DNA of 61,422 nt from Bryobacter sp. (GTDB lineage Bacteria > Acidobacteriota > Terriglobia > Bryobacterales > Bryobacteraceae), in the NCBI GenBank assembly GCA_022843625.1, contig JALHNH010000040.1, positions 1-61,422 of the forward strand. The letters are read 5' to 3'. The notes below the pieces were generated by a model, which saw only the letters and a program-made list of their open reading frames with translations, did not search any database and was not told the origin of the DNA. The first letter of the stretch is position 1, and each line of letters starts with the position of its first letter. Positions 41,527 to 50,291 of this stretch are shown piece after piece. The position numbers and the translations under genes are program-made.

Positions 41527-42756
41527 ATGAAGTGCCTCTTCGCCACTCTTTTGGCATCCACGGTCCTGCTCCTCCCTCACGAGAGGGCCGTGGCATTTGA
41601 AAACACTTCTTACACCAATGTGAACTCGCGCTACCGGATTGAACGAATTTCAATTCAGAACGGGAGTTACGCAGTATCGGCGGCGTTGCAGCGAGAGTTG
41701 GATCGACTGGTTGGGCGTCCCTATCGAACTGAGACTATGGATACTCTCGAGCGGCGGATTCGTGGTGAGTTTCCGGGCTTTACGATTTCGCGTAATGTCG
41801 CCAAGGGTGAGAAGCAGGACCAGATCCGGGTCAGCTTTGTTCTTGAACGCTCGCGTAAATATCTCGATTTGAATGTTCCCCGGATGGCTTTTCACTCCGA
41901 GCAAAAGTTCAGCTTTGGTGCGACGGCTGATTTGAATCTGGGGTCGACGAGCAGCAGTTTGGGTTTTATCTCTGACAACGATGAACGGTTGGAGCGATTC
42001 TCGGGGTTTCGGGGGGCGTTTGTTGCTCCTGTCTCGAAGAATCTGCGGGTTGCGTTTTTGGGTGAAGCTTACCAGTCGCGGTTTCGTGGGGAGTCCAGCG
42101 AGTTCTACCGGTCGCGGACCAATTTTGAACCGACGCTGATTTATACGTTGGCCCCGGGGTTTGAATTGCGCGGGGGCTTTAGTTTTAACAATTTTGAATT
42201 TCAAGTTCCGGCCGTGAGAAACCAGGCAGCACACGCTGTTATTACTACTCTGCGCTACTCAAAACAGTGGCAGCTTGGTCTCGCCAGCACACAAACGCTG
42301 GAGGCAGGTTACAGCCTGCGCGCGGCCGCCCGATCTATTGGCTCCGACTTTCGCTATCGACGGCATCTGGGCGAGGCCAGGCTCAGTTTTGCTTCGGGCA
42401 ATAGTGAGAAGTCAAAGGCCACACTTGCGGTTAGCTCGATGATTGGAGCGATTGACGGGCGTGCGCCTGTGCTGGATCGCTTCGTATTGGGCAATACGCA
42501 GACCTTGCGCGGTTGGAATCGCTATGAAATCGCTCCGCTGGGGGCAGACCGCGTGATCCATTTTTCCGCCGACGGCCGGTACAGTTTTGTACGAGCCGTT
42601 TATGACACTGGAACCATTTGGAATGCGGGACGTCCAAGAGTACTCAGGCACTCCGCTGGCCTGGGATTTGTAGTGAGCGGAATCACAGCTATGGTTGCAA
42701 TACCGATCCGATCTTCCTCGATCGAACCCATCTTTATGGTGGGGATGAACTTTTGA
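41527..42756 (+). CDS. Omp85/BamA-family outer-membrane protein (one POTRA plus barrel)
   Basis: Encodes 409 residues with a signal peptide (CLFATLLASTVLLLPHERAV). One POTRA-like domain follows (about 35-120: YRIERISIQNGSYAVSAALQ; LERRIRGEFPGFTISRNV). Then comes a beta-barrel rich in alternating residues, with LRGWNRYEIAPLGADR near 315, equivalent to the V-R-G-Y/F motif of Omp85 barrels, and an aromatic C-terminal strand ending in Phe (IFMVGMNF). It is shorter than BamA, so it is probably a specialised exporter or insertase. It is the first gene of the run to 45990. Confidence 0.78.
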   Translation: MKCLFATLLASTVLLLPHERAVAFENTSYTNVNSRYRIERISIQNGSYAVSAALQRELDRLVGRPYRTETMDTLERRIRGEFPGFTISRNVAKGEKQDQIRVSFVLERSRKYLDLNVPRMAFHSEQKFSFGATADLNLGSTSSSLGFISDNDERLERFSGFRGAFVAPVSKNLRVAFLGEAYQSRFRGESSEFYRSRTNFEPTLIYTLAPGFELRGGFSFNNFEFQVPAVRNQAAHAVITTLRYSKQWQLGLASTQTLEAGYSLRAAARSIGSDFRYRRHLGEARLSFASGNSEKSKATLAVSSMIGAIDGRAPVLDRFVLGNTQTLRGWNRYEIAPLGADRVIHFSADGRYSFVRAVYDTGTIWNAGRPRVLRHSAGLGFVVSGITAMVAIPIRSSSIEPIFMVGMNF

Positions 42757-43331
42757 CCGCCGCGCGATTTATCGCGCTTTTTGTACTGTTCCTCCATACG
42801 CTGGCGGCGCAGGCGATATCGCCACGTCTGAATGACGGGCAGTTGAGTTTGAATGTCTTCAATCTGAAGTTTCTTGAAGGAAAAGCACTCGACAGGTTGA
42901 AAAACGGGCAAAGTGTCACTTTTGATTTCCAACTGCAGCTGCTTGACGGAGCAAAACCGCTGGGGCGGACTATGCAGCGGTTTGTGCTGAGCTACGACCT
43001 TTGGGAAGAGACCTTTTCGGCCGTGCAGCTTTCGCAGTCTTCGCCCCGGACGCCTGTCTACACCACCAACCGTTTGAAGAGTGAAGCGATTGCGGGGTGG
43101 TGTATCGGGCGAATGTATTTGCCGTTGCCGTCGATCGACAAATTGAAGCCTTTAACGATGCAACTGGAGATTCGGAGTGCTGGAGTGAAGCTGGCGAATC
43201 CGATGCGGCCTCAGGGGAGTGTTGACCTCGGCGTATTAGTAGAGATCTTTTCGCGGCCGGCAGATCCGAAAGAGCTGCGGTTTACCGCTACTACGCAGAC
43301 CTTTACACTCGGAGCGCTGGCAACGCCGTGA
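42753..43331 (+). CDS. DUF4390-like secreted protein
   Basis: Encodes 192 residues from a TTG overlapping the barrel-gene stop (TTGA at 42753-42756), giving a signal-peptide start (AARFIALFVLFLHTLAAQAI). Middle: LDRLKNGQSVTFDFQLQLLD, LSYDLWEETFSAVQL. DUF4390 proteins sit beside NtrY/NtrX pairs in other bacteria, the same context as here, which supports the name. The end overlaps the kinase start (GTGA). Confidence 0.65.
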   Translation: MTAARFIALFVLFLHTLAAQAISPRLNDGQLSLNVFNLKFLEGKALDRLKNGQSVTFDFQLQLLDGAKPLGRTMQRFVLSYDLWEETFSAVQLSQSSPRTPVYTTNRLKSEAIAGWCIGRMYLPLPSIDKLKPLTMQLEIRSAGVKLANPMRPQGSVDLGVLVEIFSRPADPKELRFTATTQTFTLGALATP

Positions 43332-44710
43332 GAAGATTGCGCGACAAGCTTTTGCTGCTCTTTCTGGTTGCAACACTTTTGCCGCTGGGTGCCACTCTGC
43401 TTGTGTCCTGGCGGCTGCTGAATCAGTCCCTTGATATTGCGCCAGTTGAAGAACTGGCCGATTCCACACAACAACTTGAAGCCGCCGGGCGAACGCTTTA
43501 TCAGACCTCGCGGCAGCTTTTACTGGAACGGGTTGAAAACAAGAAGCTGGTGGCTGAGCCATTTCCTTCCATGCGCCTTGAGGCGGATGAGAGAGAGCGC
43601 TTTGTTGTCGATGGGGAAGACCTGGTGCTTCTGCGGCCGGAGGGTGCTTTCCGGTTGAAACTGGAAGGGGTTCGGTTGCCTCAACTGCAGGCCAAGCTGG
43701 CAGAGGCGCGGCAGGTGATTGAGTCGCACCGGGATCGCGACCTTAAGCGTGGGTTCTTTCTGACGCTGGCAAGCGTGGCTGGTTCGATATGGACAATCGC
43801 ACTGCTGGCGTTGCTCTATTTCACCAATCACCTTACGCGACCGATACGGGAGCTGACGCAGGCCTTGCGGGCGTTTACCGGGGGCAAGAGAGTGCCGCTG
43901 GAAGTGAAGGGGCATGACGAGGTGGCGCAGGCCATCGTGAGCTTTAACGACATGTCCGAGCAACTGGATCGCAACCGGGAGCGGCTGCTTTACTTTACGC
44001 GGCTCGAATCATGGCAGACGCTGGCGCGGAAGATGGCTCATGAAGTGAAGAACTCGCTGACACCGATACGGCTGACGGTGGAGGAGATGGTGGCTCGATC
44101 TCATCCGGAGGAGCGGGCGTTTCTGGAGCAGGCTTCACAGATCGTGACTGAGGAAGTGCAGAGCCTCGAGCGGCGTGTGCGTGCGTTTAGCGAGCTGTCG
44201 AGTGAGCCTCCGCTTGAGTTGATAGATCTGGATGTGAATGCGCTGGTGGAGGAGCGGATTGCGTTTCTGCGCAGTGCGCATCCTGAGGTGATTTACCGCA
44301 AGAAGCTTGATGCGCAGGAGTGCTGGGCGACGGCGGACCCGGATCTGTTGCGTGGCATTCTTACGAATTTGCTCGAGAATGCAGCGCATGCGGCCGGGCT
44401 GATTCAGGTGAGTACGCGGTGTACGCAATCGCACCTTGAAATTTTTGTTGAAGACTCGGGGCCCGGGTTGAGCTTGCTGGCTCAGGAGACATTGTTTCAA
44501 CCGACGATTTCGTTCAAGCGAAGCGGTATGGGACTGGGGCTGTCGATCGCTAAACGAAGTGCGATTGTAATGGGCGGTGACCTTGAGCTGGTTACTGGAT
44601 CTCTTGGCGGGGCAGCGTTTCGTATCCAACTTAAGAAAGCGAATCCACAATGGCAAAACGAATCGTTATCGTTGACGACGAAGAGAATATCGGCCGCTCC
44701 CTGCGCTTAA
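43328..44710 (+). CDS. NtrY-like membrane sensor histidine kinase
   Basis: Encodes 460 residues from a GTG overlapping the previous stop. Transmembrane segments lie at about 8-31 and 142-168, with a periplasmic part between. A HAMP-like linker follows, then the H-box RKMAHEVKNSLTPIRL with His238, the N-box ILTNLLENAAHAAGL, and G-boxes VEDSGPGLS and GMGLGLSIAKR. It is a complete kinase of the NtrY group. The next gene, its likely partner regulator, starts 61 bases before this one stops. Confidence 0.9.
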   Translation: MRRLRDKLLLLFLVATLLPLGATLLVSWRLLNQSLDIAPVEELADSTQQLEAAGRTLYQTSRQLLLERVENKKLVAEPFPSMRLEADERERFVVDGEDLVLLRPEGAFRLKLEGVRLPQLQAKLAEARQVIESHRDRDLKRGFFLTLASVAGSIWTIALLALLYFTNHLTRPIRELTQALRAFTGGKRVPLEVKGHDEVAQAIVSFNDMSEQLDRNRERLLYFTRLESWQTLARKMAHEVKNSLTPIRLTVEEMVARSHPEERAFLEQASQIVTEEVQSLERRVRAFSELSSEPPLELIDLDVNALVEERIAFLRSAHPEVIYRKKLDAQECWATADPDLLRGILTNLLENAAHAAGLIQVSTRCTQSHLEIFVEDSGPGLSLLAQETLFQPTISFKRSGMGLGLSIAKRSAIVMGGDLELVTGSLGGAAFRIQLKKANPQWQNESLSLTTKRISAAPCA

Positions 44711-45990
44711 TTCTGGAGCGTGAGGGGTACGCGATTTCGACGTTTATGAGTGCGGCTGCCTTTGGGCAAGCGCCTCGTGCGGACCTGTATTTGTTTGATG
44801 TGCGACTGCCTGATGGCAACGGGATTGATCTGCTGAAACGGGTGCTGGGGAATCAGCCGGAAGCGCCGGTGCTGATGATCTCCGGCCACGCGACGATACA
44901 GGATGCGGTGGAGGCTGTGCGGGCTGGGGCGTTTGATTTTCTGGAGAAGCCGCTTTCGCGGGAGCGGGTGTTGCTCGCGATTGCGCGGGCCTTTGAGCAA
45001 CGGACGCTGAAGGAAGAGAATACGCGGCTGAAGGAGCAGCTTGGGTCGGGGCCGCGGATGATTGGCAGCTCGCCCGCGTTTACGCGTGTGCTGGAGCAGG
45101 CGAGTCTGGCAGCACGATCGGATGCGCGGGTGCTGCTGATTGGCGAGTCTGGAACAGGGAAGGAGTTGCTCGCGGCGCATATTCATCAATCGAGCCCTTT
45201 TGCTGGCGGGCCTTTTGTGAAGGTTAATTGTGCGGCTATTCCGAATGAGTTGATCGAGAGCGAGTTGTTTGGGCACGAGAAGGGTGCCTTTACCGGGGCT
45301 ACGATTTTGCGGCGGGGGAAGTTTGAGCTGGCTGATGGGGGGACGCTGTTTCTTGATGAGATTGGGGATCTGGCGGCGGCGAGCCAGGCGAAGTTGTTGA
45401 GGGTGTTGCAGGAGGGGGAATTTCATCGCGTGGGTGGGGAGCAGGCGATCAAAGTGCAGGTGCGTGTTGTGAGCGCGACCAATAAGGATCTGGCCACGCT
45501 GGCGCAGAAGCAGCAGTTTCGTGAGGACCTTTATTACCGGCTCTCGGTGGTGCCGATAAGGGTACCGAGTTTGCGGGAGAGGACGCCGGACATTGCGGCG
45601 ATGGTGGAGTATTTTCTCGATGAGTTTTGCCGTCGGAATAGCTTCAAGTTGAAGACGATACACCCGGCGGCGATTGAGGCGCTGGAGGCTTATCACTGGC
45701 CGGGCAATGCGCGTGAGTTGCGGAATATCGTGGAGCGGATGGCGATTTTGTCACCTGGGGATGTGATTACTGAAGACGCTGTGCCGGTGGAGATTACGCT
45801 GGCGCGGGAAGTGGCTGGGGCCGGGCGGAATGGTTTGCATGAGGCGCGCGAGTCGGCTGAGCGGGATGCGCTGGTGAAGGCGCTGGAGGAGACGGGTTGG
45901 AATGTTTCGCAGGCGGCACGGTCTCTTGGTATTGAGCGGACGAATTTGCATAAGAGGATGAAGGCCCTACAGTTGGCTCGGAAGAACTAA
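44650..45990 (+). CDS. Sigma-54-dependent response regulator (NtrC/NtrX type)
   Basis: Encodes 446 residues. Receiver domain at 1-120 with Asp9, Asp10 and phosphoacceptor Asp50 in YLFDVRLPDG; AAA+ domain with Walker A GESGTGKE (165-172) and the sigma-54 contact GAFTGA (212-217); C-terminal Fis-type helix-turn-helix (WNVSQAARSLGIERTNLHKR). It should activate sigma-54 promoters, which would read TGGCAC-N5-TTGCA. It overlaps the kinase gene by 61 bases, an operon with its partner. Confidence 0.95.
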   Translation: MAKRIVIVDDEENIGRSLRLILEREGYAISTFMSAAAFGQAPRADLYLFDVRLPDGNGIDLLKRVLGNQPEAPVLMISGHATIQDAVEAVRAGAFDFLEKPLSRERVLLAIARAFEQRTLKEENTRLKEQLGSGPRMIGSSPAFTRVLEQASLAARSDARVLLIGESGTGKELLAAHIHQSSPFAGGPFVKVNCAAIPNELIESELFGHEKGAFTGATILRRGKFELADGGTLFLDEIGDLAAASQAKLLRVLQEGEFHRVGGEQAIKVQVRVVSATNKDLATLAQKQQFREDLYYRLSVVPIRVPSLRERTPDIAAMVEYFLDEFCRRNSFKLKTIHPAAIEALEAYHWPGNARELRNIVERMAILSPGDVITEDAVPVEITLAREVAGAGRNGLHEARESAERDALVKALEETGWNVSQAARSLGIERTNLHKRMKALQLARKN

Positions 45991-45999
45991 GCTCAAAAG

Positions 46000-46878
46000 A
46001 TGAGCCGTTTGGGGATCGTCTTTTTTTTGAGCTGCAGTTTGTTCGGGCAGGGCCGGATTGAAGTTCCGTTTCGCTTTGCAACGCCTGAGTTGCCGTTGGC
46101 GTTGATTGAGATTCGCATCAACAATAGCAAGGGGTTGACGGCAGTGCTTGATACGGGGCAGGGCATTGCACCGGTGCTGGTGAATCAGGCGATGGCGCGG
46201 GAGCTTGGGCTTGTGTACAGCGACTCGGACAGGGTTGCGGCGACCTTTGGAATTGGTTCGGGGCCGGCACCGCAGGTATTCAAATCGAAGATAAATGATT
46301 TGCGGATTTCGGGTGTCTCGGTGGGTAGCGTTGATGCCGGGGTTAGTGCCGCGCTGGGCCCGATTGGAGCGGCGCTGGGACAGAGCCTTGCGGCCAATCT
46401 GGGGTATGGGTTCTTCAAGGATTACCTGCTGAGTTTGAATTATCAGACGATGAAGCTTACGCTCAGTAAAGAGAGTTTGGCGAAGGGTTTGCCGTTTGTG
46501 CTGGGCCCGAAGAAGCCTCTGGCGATTGTTGATGCGCGCGTTAACGGGCAGGGGCCTTATCGATTTGTTGTGGATACTGGTGCGAGCAGTTCTGCGATTT
46601 CGCGGATGCTGGCGGAACGGCTGATGATGCCGCGTGGGGTGCCGGTGCCGGTGATGGGGGCGGCTGGTTCTTCGCCCGCTTATATGACGAAGGCGACGAT
46701 GCTTGAGGTGGCCGGGCGTCGGTTTCCTGAGTTTACGTTTGCTACTGGAGATTTTCTGGATCGGCTTGGGGATGCGGTGGGGACGCGGATTGACGGAGTG
46801 CTTGGGGCCAATGCGTTTCGGAATCTGGTGCTTCGGATCGATTATCCGAAGCAGCGATTGAGTCTCGAAAACCCTTGA
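46000..46878 (+). CDS. Secreted retropepsin-like aspartic protease
   Basis: Encodes 292 residues with a signal peptide (LGIVFFLSCSLFGQGRIEV). Two aspartic-protease lobes: LTAVLDTGQGIAPVLVNQAM near 45, with a D-T-G triplet, and YRFVVDTGASSSAISRMLAE near 190, with a canonical D-T-G-A-S. The first lobe has Q-G after D-T-G, so it may be partly degenerate. A periplasmic protease is likely. It lies nine bases after the regulator gene, on the same strand, and may be co-transcribed. Confidence 0.8.
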   Translation: MSRLGIVFFLSCSLFGQGRIEVPFRFATPELPLALIEIRINNSKGLTAVLDTGQGIAPVLVNQAMARELGLVYSDSDRVAATFGIGSGPAPQVFKSKINDLRISGVSVGSVDAGVSAALGPIGAALGQSLAANLGYGFFKDYLLSLNYQTMKLTLSKESLAKGLPFVLGPKKPLAIVDARVNGQGPYRFVVDTGASSSAISRMLAERLMMPRGVPVPVMGAAGSSPAYMTKATMLEVAGRRFPEFTFATGDFLDRLGDAVGTRIDGVLGANAFRNLVLRIDYPKQRLSLENP

Positions 46879-47185
46879 GTGTCGCTTTCAGGATTATCTG
46901 GCGCTTCCGTCAACATTATTTGGCATACTAGGGCCGCCGTCCGGTGTTGCGGAAACGTGTCGCCATGCCAGTGCTTATCGCAATAGAATTTCGCAACGCC
47001 GAAAGCTTGCCATTGGCAGCCTTCGATGCCGTTGCGAAATCGTCCGTTTTGGCAAGCTCCCAGACCGTGTCGGGAGGGCCTGTAGGTTCGCACTTTACAC
47101 TACGCCGTTGATCGTTACCTTGCGACACTTCGGGGTCGCCCTCAAGGTCCTCGTCGTTCTCTGAAATCCATTCAGGTCGGTCGGC
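46879..47185. other. Intergenic stretch without a convincing gene
   Basis: About 300 bases between two convergent genes. Short frames exist on both strands (one starting at 46965 on +), but none has clear coding character or a good start context. No terminator hairpin is obvious. Confidence 0.5.
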
Positions 47186-48079
47186 TCACTCTTTGGCTAA
47201 ACGTCCTTGGGTCGGTTGAGTTTGCGACGGACTGAGCACACTTGAGACGGAAACAGAACCAAATTCAGGCGCGTTCTCGGCCATCTGGAGCAACAACGGA
47301 ATGTGTCCCGCTCCGATGATCAAGAGGATGCGATCCGAATTCGATTTCCTTACACGGAGGAGATTGCTAAAGATGCGGAGGTTTCGGTTGTACCAGCCGG
47401 TTCGCCAGTCAGCGCCGGTATAGTCGCCCCCACCACCAACTTCGAACTGTGCCATGAGGTAGCGTCCCAAGCCATATCGAAGGGATTGCGGCGAATTCAG
47501 GAGTTGCAGATGCTCTTTCAGGCTCTGTTTGGTTTTGATTTCGTCCTGCCAATTGTCCAAAGCTTCGTACCATTCGAGCCATTTGGTTGCCCTACCAATC
47601 AATTCGTTCTGACCGAGTGACTGGGCTCGCTCGATTAAGGCCTCGGTCGTGTGGGTGGGGCCAAACGGGCGATCGGGCGCGTCGACCGCATAAACTTTTG
47701 TTTGCCCGAGACGGCGCGCCAAGCGGAAGCCAAGTTGGTAGATTTCGTTGGGCCCGAGATCGTTTTCCTTGGCCGCCAAATACTTGGAATAGGCGGCATC
47801 AAGGTCGGCCTGGCCCTCGGCCCGCCACTCCACTGCGATCTTCGTTGGGCGCAACTGAGCCAGAGCCTTCAACAGTTCCTCGATCTCTCTTTGCCTTCGC
47901 GAGGAGAGGATGTCCAATCGATGTTTCGACTTATGGCCGTCAAGCCCTTGATCATCGAAATGGAAAGTTCCGAGCATCATGATCTTTGCCCGGGTCAGCT
48001 CCGGCGGGGCTGGTGGGGCTTGGGCCAAAACGAGACAATGCATACCTAAAGCCAGGATGACGACGGAAGCTGGTTTCAT
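47186..48079 (-). CDS. Secreted DUF5694-like protein
   Basis: Encodes 297 residues from MKPASVVILALGMHCLVLAQ, a signal peptide; an ATG five codons earlier is also possible. Features: KIMMLGTFHFDDQGLDGHKS, TKIAVEWRAEGQADLDAAYS, YAVDAPDRPFG and LLIIGAGHIPLLLQMA. The M-L-G-T-F-H-F start and late G-x-G-H-I match DUF5694, which is related to the TraB/GumN-like fold. The biochemical role is not known. Confidence 0.72.
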   Translation of the reverse strand: MKPASVVILALGMHCLVLAQAPPAPPELTRAKIMMLGTFHFDDQGLDGHKSKHRLDILSSRRQREIEELLKALAQLRPTKIAVEWRAEGQADLDAAYSKYLAAKENDLGPNEIYQLGFRLARRLGQTKVYAVDAPDRPFGPTHTTEALIERAQSLGQNELIGRATKWLEWYEALDNWQDEIKTKQSLKEHLQLLNSPQSLRYGLGRYLMAQFEVGGGGDYTGADWRTGWYNRNLRIFSNLLRVRKSNSDRILLIIGAGHIPLLLQMAENAPEFGSVSVSSVLSPSQTQPTQGRLAKE

Positions 48080-48183
48080 GATTCCAGGTGACATGCTTGC
48101 TATTTTTGCCTATCGAGGAAATTTAGGCAATTGCCAAAGCAGCAGTGAGTAATGTCGCGGGAAGTCGCACAGTGTACAGGAGA

Positions 48184-48210
48184 CTGGTACTCGGTCCGCC
48201 CCCGTACCAG
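48184..48210. other. Inverted repeat
   Basis: Perfect 7-base arms CTGGTAC (48184-48190) and GTACCAG (48204-48210) around 13 bases, between the DUF5694-like gene and the frameshifted XRE gene. There is no T-run; it may be an operator or hairpin. Confidence 0.45.
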
Positions 48211-48284
48211 TTCAATCGTAAGGAACCGGGAACGTACGCTGAATCTTGTTGACGGAAGCGTCACATAATTCTGAAAGTGACACC

Positions 48285-48574
48285 TTAAGCGGCTCTGCGT
48301 GGGGCTGGCTTGATGAGCAGGTCTAGTTGAATCCCTGTGAGTCCTACCAGGTTCACCAGGGCATCTAGAGAGAAGCGACTGATTCTTCCTCGTAAGAGGT
48401 CGGAGATTCTCGGTTGGGATACTTGTAACCGTTTTGCCGCCTCTGCCTGAGTTATGCCTTCACGCTCGATCCATTTTCTGAGCGCGGTCTTAACTGCGAT
48501 CTCATGCGGAGGTTCTGAGCTTCGGACGCTGAGAATCCGAGGTCGGTGAAAACGTCGCCGCTGCCTTGAGTCAT
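48285..48574 (-). pseudogene. Frameshifted XRE-family (HigA-like) regulator
   Basis: On the minus strand an ATG at 48574 begins MTQGSGDVFTDLGFSASEAQ, a typical N-terminus of HigA-like antitoxins. After about 26 codons a one- or two-base shift near 48503 is needed. The other frame then continues ALRKWIEREGITQAEAAKRL, VSQPRISDLLRGR, SLDALVNLVGL: a full helix-turn-helix. No HigB-type toxin is adjacent; the gene directly follows ggt on the same strand. Either a decayed antitoxin or a sequencing error. Confidence 0.65.
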
Positions 48575-48584
48575 ACGGATTTTC

Positions 48585-50282
48585 TTAAGGGATCGGGGGA
48601 TTCTGCGGCATGGCTCCGCTGTCGGTGCGGGGGTCCGCTCCGGCGAAGTTAACCATTCGTTTGTGATCGTGCATGACGGCTTCGCCGTTGCCCATGGCGC
48701 TGGAGTAGCCCGTGAGCGGGGTGATCAGGTGGCCTCGCTTCTGAAGTTCTAAACGGACGGAATCGGGGATGCCGGTTTCCATCTGCAGGTCGCAGCCTTC
48801 GAAGGTGCCTTTGGTGAAGCGGGGGACTTCCATCGCTCGTTGTACGTTCATGCCGAAGTCGACGATGTTGGCTACGAACTGGGCGTGGGCCTGGGATTGA
48901 TTCCAGCCGCCCATGATTCCGAAGCCGATGGCTACTTCGTCTTTTTGCATGAAGGCGGGGATGATGGTGTGGAGGGGACGCTTGCGGCCGAGGAGGCTGT
49001 TTGGCTTGCCGGGCTGGAGGTCAAAGCCAGCGCCACGATTGTGGAAGGAGAAGCCGGCACCGGGGGCGACCATGCCTGTGCCGTAGCCGGCGTAGTTGCT
49101 CTGGATGAGGGAGACGATGTTGCCGTCTTTATCTACTGTTGAGAGATAGATGGTTTCTTTGCCACGGGCGTCGAGGGACTGGCTGATTTCGCTGGGTAGC
49201 ACTTTGCAGGTGGCGCGTTTCATGTCGATCAGGGCGGCACGTTTGGCGGCCAGATCTTTCGACAACATCTCGGCAACGGGCATGGGTGAGAAGCGGGGAT
49301 CTCCCACGTACTTTGCCATGTCGGCATAGGCGAGCTTTTTGGCTTCGATCATGACGTGGAGGGCGGCGGCTGAATTGTGGCCGTAGTCTGCGATGGGGAA
49401 GGTCTCCATGATGTTGAGCATGGAGAGGGCTGCGATGCCCTGGCCGTTGGGTGGCAATTCATAGATCTTCCAGCCACGGTAGGTGGTGGAGATGGGCTCT
49501 ACCCATTCGGGTTCGTATTCAGCGAAGTCTGCGAGCGTGTGTGCGCCGCCTTGCTCCTGGAGGAACTTCACGAGGTTAGAAGCCATCTTGCCTTTGTAAT
49601 AAGCGTCGCGGCCCTGGGCTACGATCTGGCGCAGGGATTCGCCGAGGGCTGCATTCTTGAAAGTGTCGCCTAAGCCGGGCTTTACGCCATTGGGGACGTA
49701 GGTGTTGGCGTAGCCGGGCTGCTTCATCAGCTTCTGGCTGACCCAGGAGCGAGCACCCCATTCGGGCATGGCGAAGCCGTTTTCCGCGTAGTAGATGGCG
49801 GGGGCGAGGGTCTTCGAGAAGGGCATGGTGCCGAAGCGTTTGCGGAGGGCGTCCCAGCCGGCGACTGCGCCGGGGACGGTGATTGCGTGGACGCCAATGG
49901 GATCTAGTTTCTCGATGCCTTTGCTCTTTAGATGCTCGATGGTGAGGCCTTTGGGTGTCCAGCCGCTGGCGTTGAGGCCGTAGACTTTGCCTGTTTTTGC
50001 TTCGTAGTAGATGGCGAAGAGGTCGCCGCCGATGCCGTTGACGTAGGGCTGGGTGAGGCCGGTCATGGCGTTGGCTGCGATGGCTGCGTCGATTGCGTTG
50101 CCGCCGGCTTCGAGGATGCGCGCGCCGGCTTGTGAGGCCAGGAATTGCGGAGCGGCTACGATGCCGAACTTAGTAACGATCATCGAGCGGTGCTGGTCTC
50201 GCCCGACGGGGGGAACAGTGTTAGGCGTTTCTTGCGCGAGGGCGATGGCAAAAGTGGAGAGACAAAGCAGTTTGAGACGCAT
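48585..50282 (-). CDS. ggt: Gamma-glutamyltransferase
   Basis: Encodes 565 residues with a signal peptide (LKLLCLSTFAIALAQ). Conserved parts: GGNAIDAAIAANAMTGLTQP, GIGGDLFAIYY, and the autoprocessing region GKETIYLSTVDKDGNIVSL, where the Thr of E-T-I aligns with the nucleophile. SNYAGYGTG and a late GFGIMGGWNQSQAHAQFVA follow. The proenzyme is cut at that Thr into two subunits in the periplasm and hydrolyses or transfers gamma-glutamyl groups, as in glutathione. It starts nine bases after the kinase fusion gene. Confidence 0.9.
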   Translation of the reverse strand: MRLKLLCLSTFAIALAQETPNTVPPVGRDQHRSMIVTKFGIVAAPQFLASQAGARILEAGGNAIDAAIAANAMTGLTQPYVNGIGGDLFAIYYEAKTGKVYGLNASGWTPKGLTIEHLKSKGIEKLDPIGVHAITVPGAVAGWDALRKRFGTMPFSKTLAPAIYYAENGFAMPEWGARSWVSQKLMKQPGYANTYVPNGVKPGLGDTFKNAALGESLRQIVAQGRDAYYKGKMASNLVKFLQEQGGAHTLADFAEYEPEWVEPISTTYRGWKIYELPPNGQGIAALSMLNIMETFPIADYGHNSAAALHVMIEAKKLAYADMAKYVGDPRFSPMPVAEMLSKDLAAKRAALIDMKRATCKVLPSEISQSLDARGKETIYLSTVDKDGNIVSLIQSNYAGYGTGMVAPGAGFSFHNRGAGFDLQPGKPNSLLGRKRPLHTIIPAFMQKDEVAIGFGIMGGWNQSQAHAQFVANIVDFGMNVQRAMEVPRFTKGTFEGCDLQMETGIPDSVRLELQKRGHLITPLTGYSSAMGNGEAVMHDHKRMVNFAGADPRTDSGAMPQNPPIP

Positions 50283-50291
50283 GGGAATTCT

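Noticed and set aside
41363..41653. Long N-terminal extension of the Gly/Met-rich protein
   Set aside because: The ATG at 41362 starts a clear signal peptide; the extension would run through hairpins and the divergent gene start.
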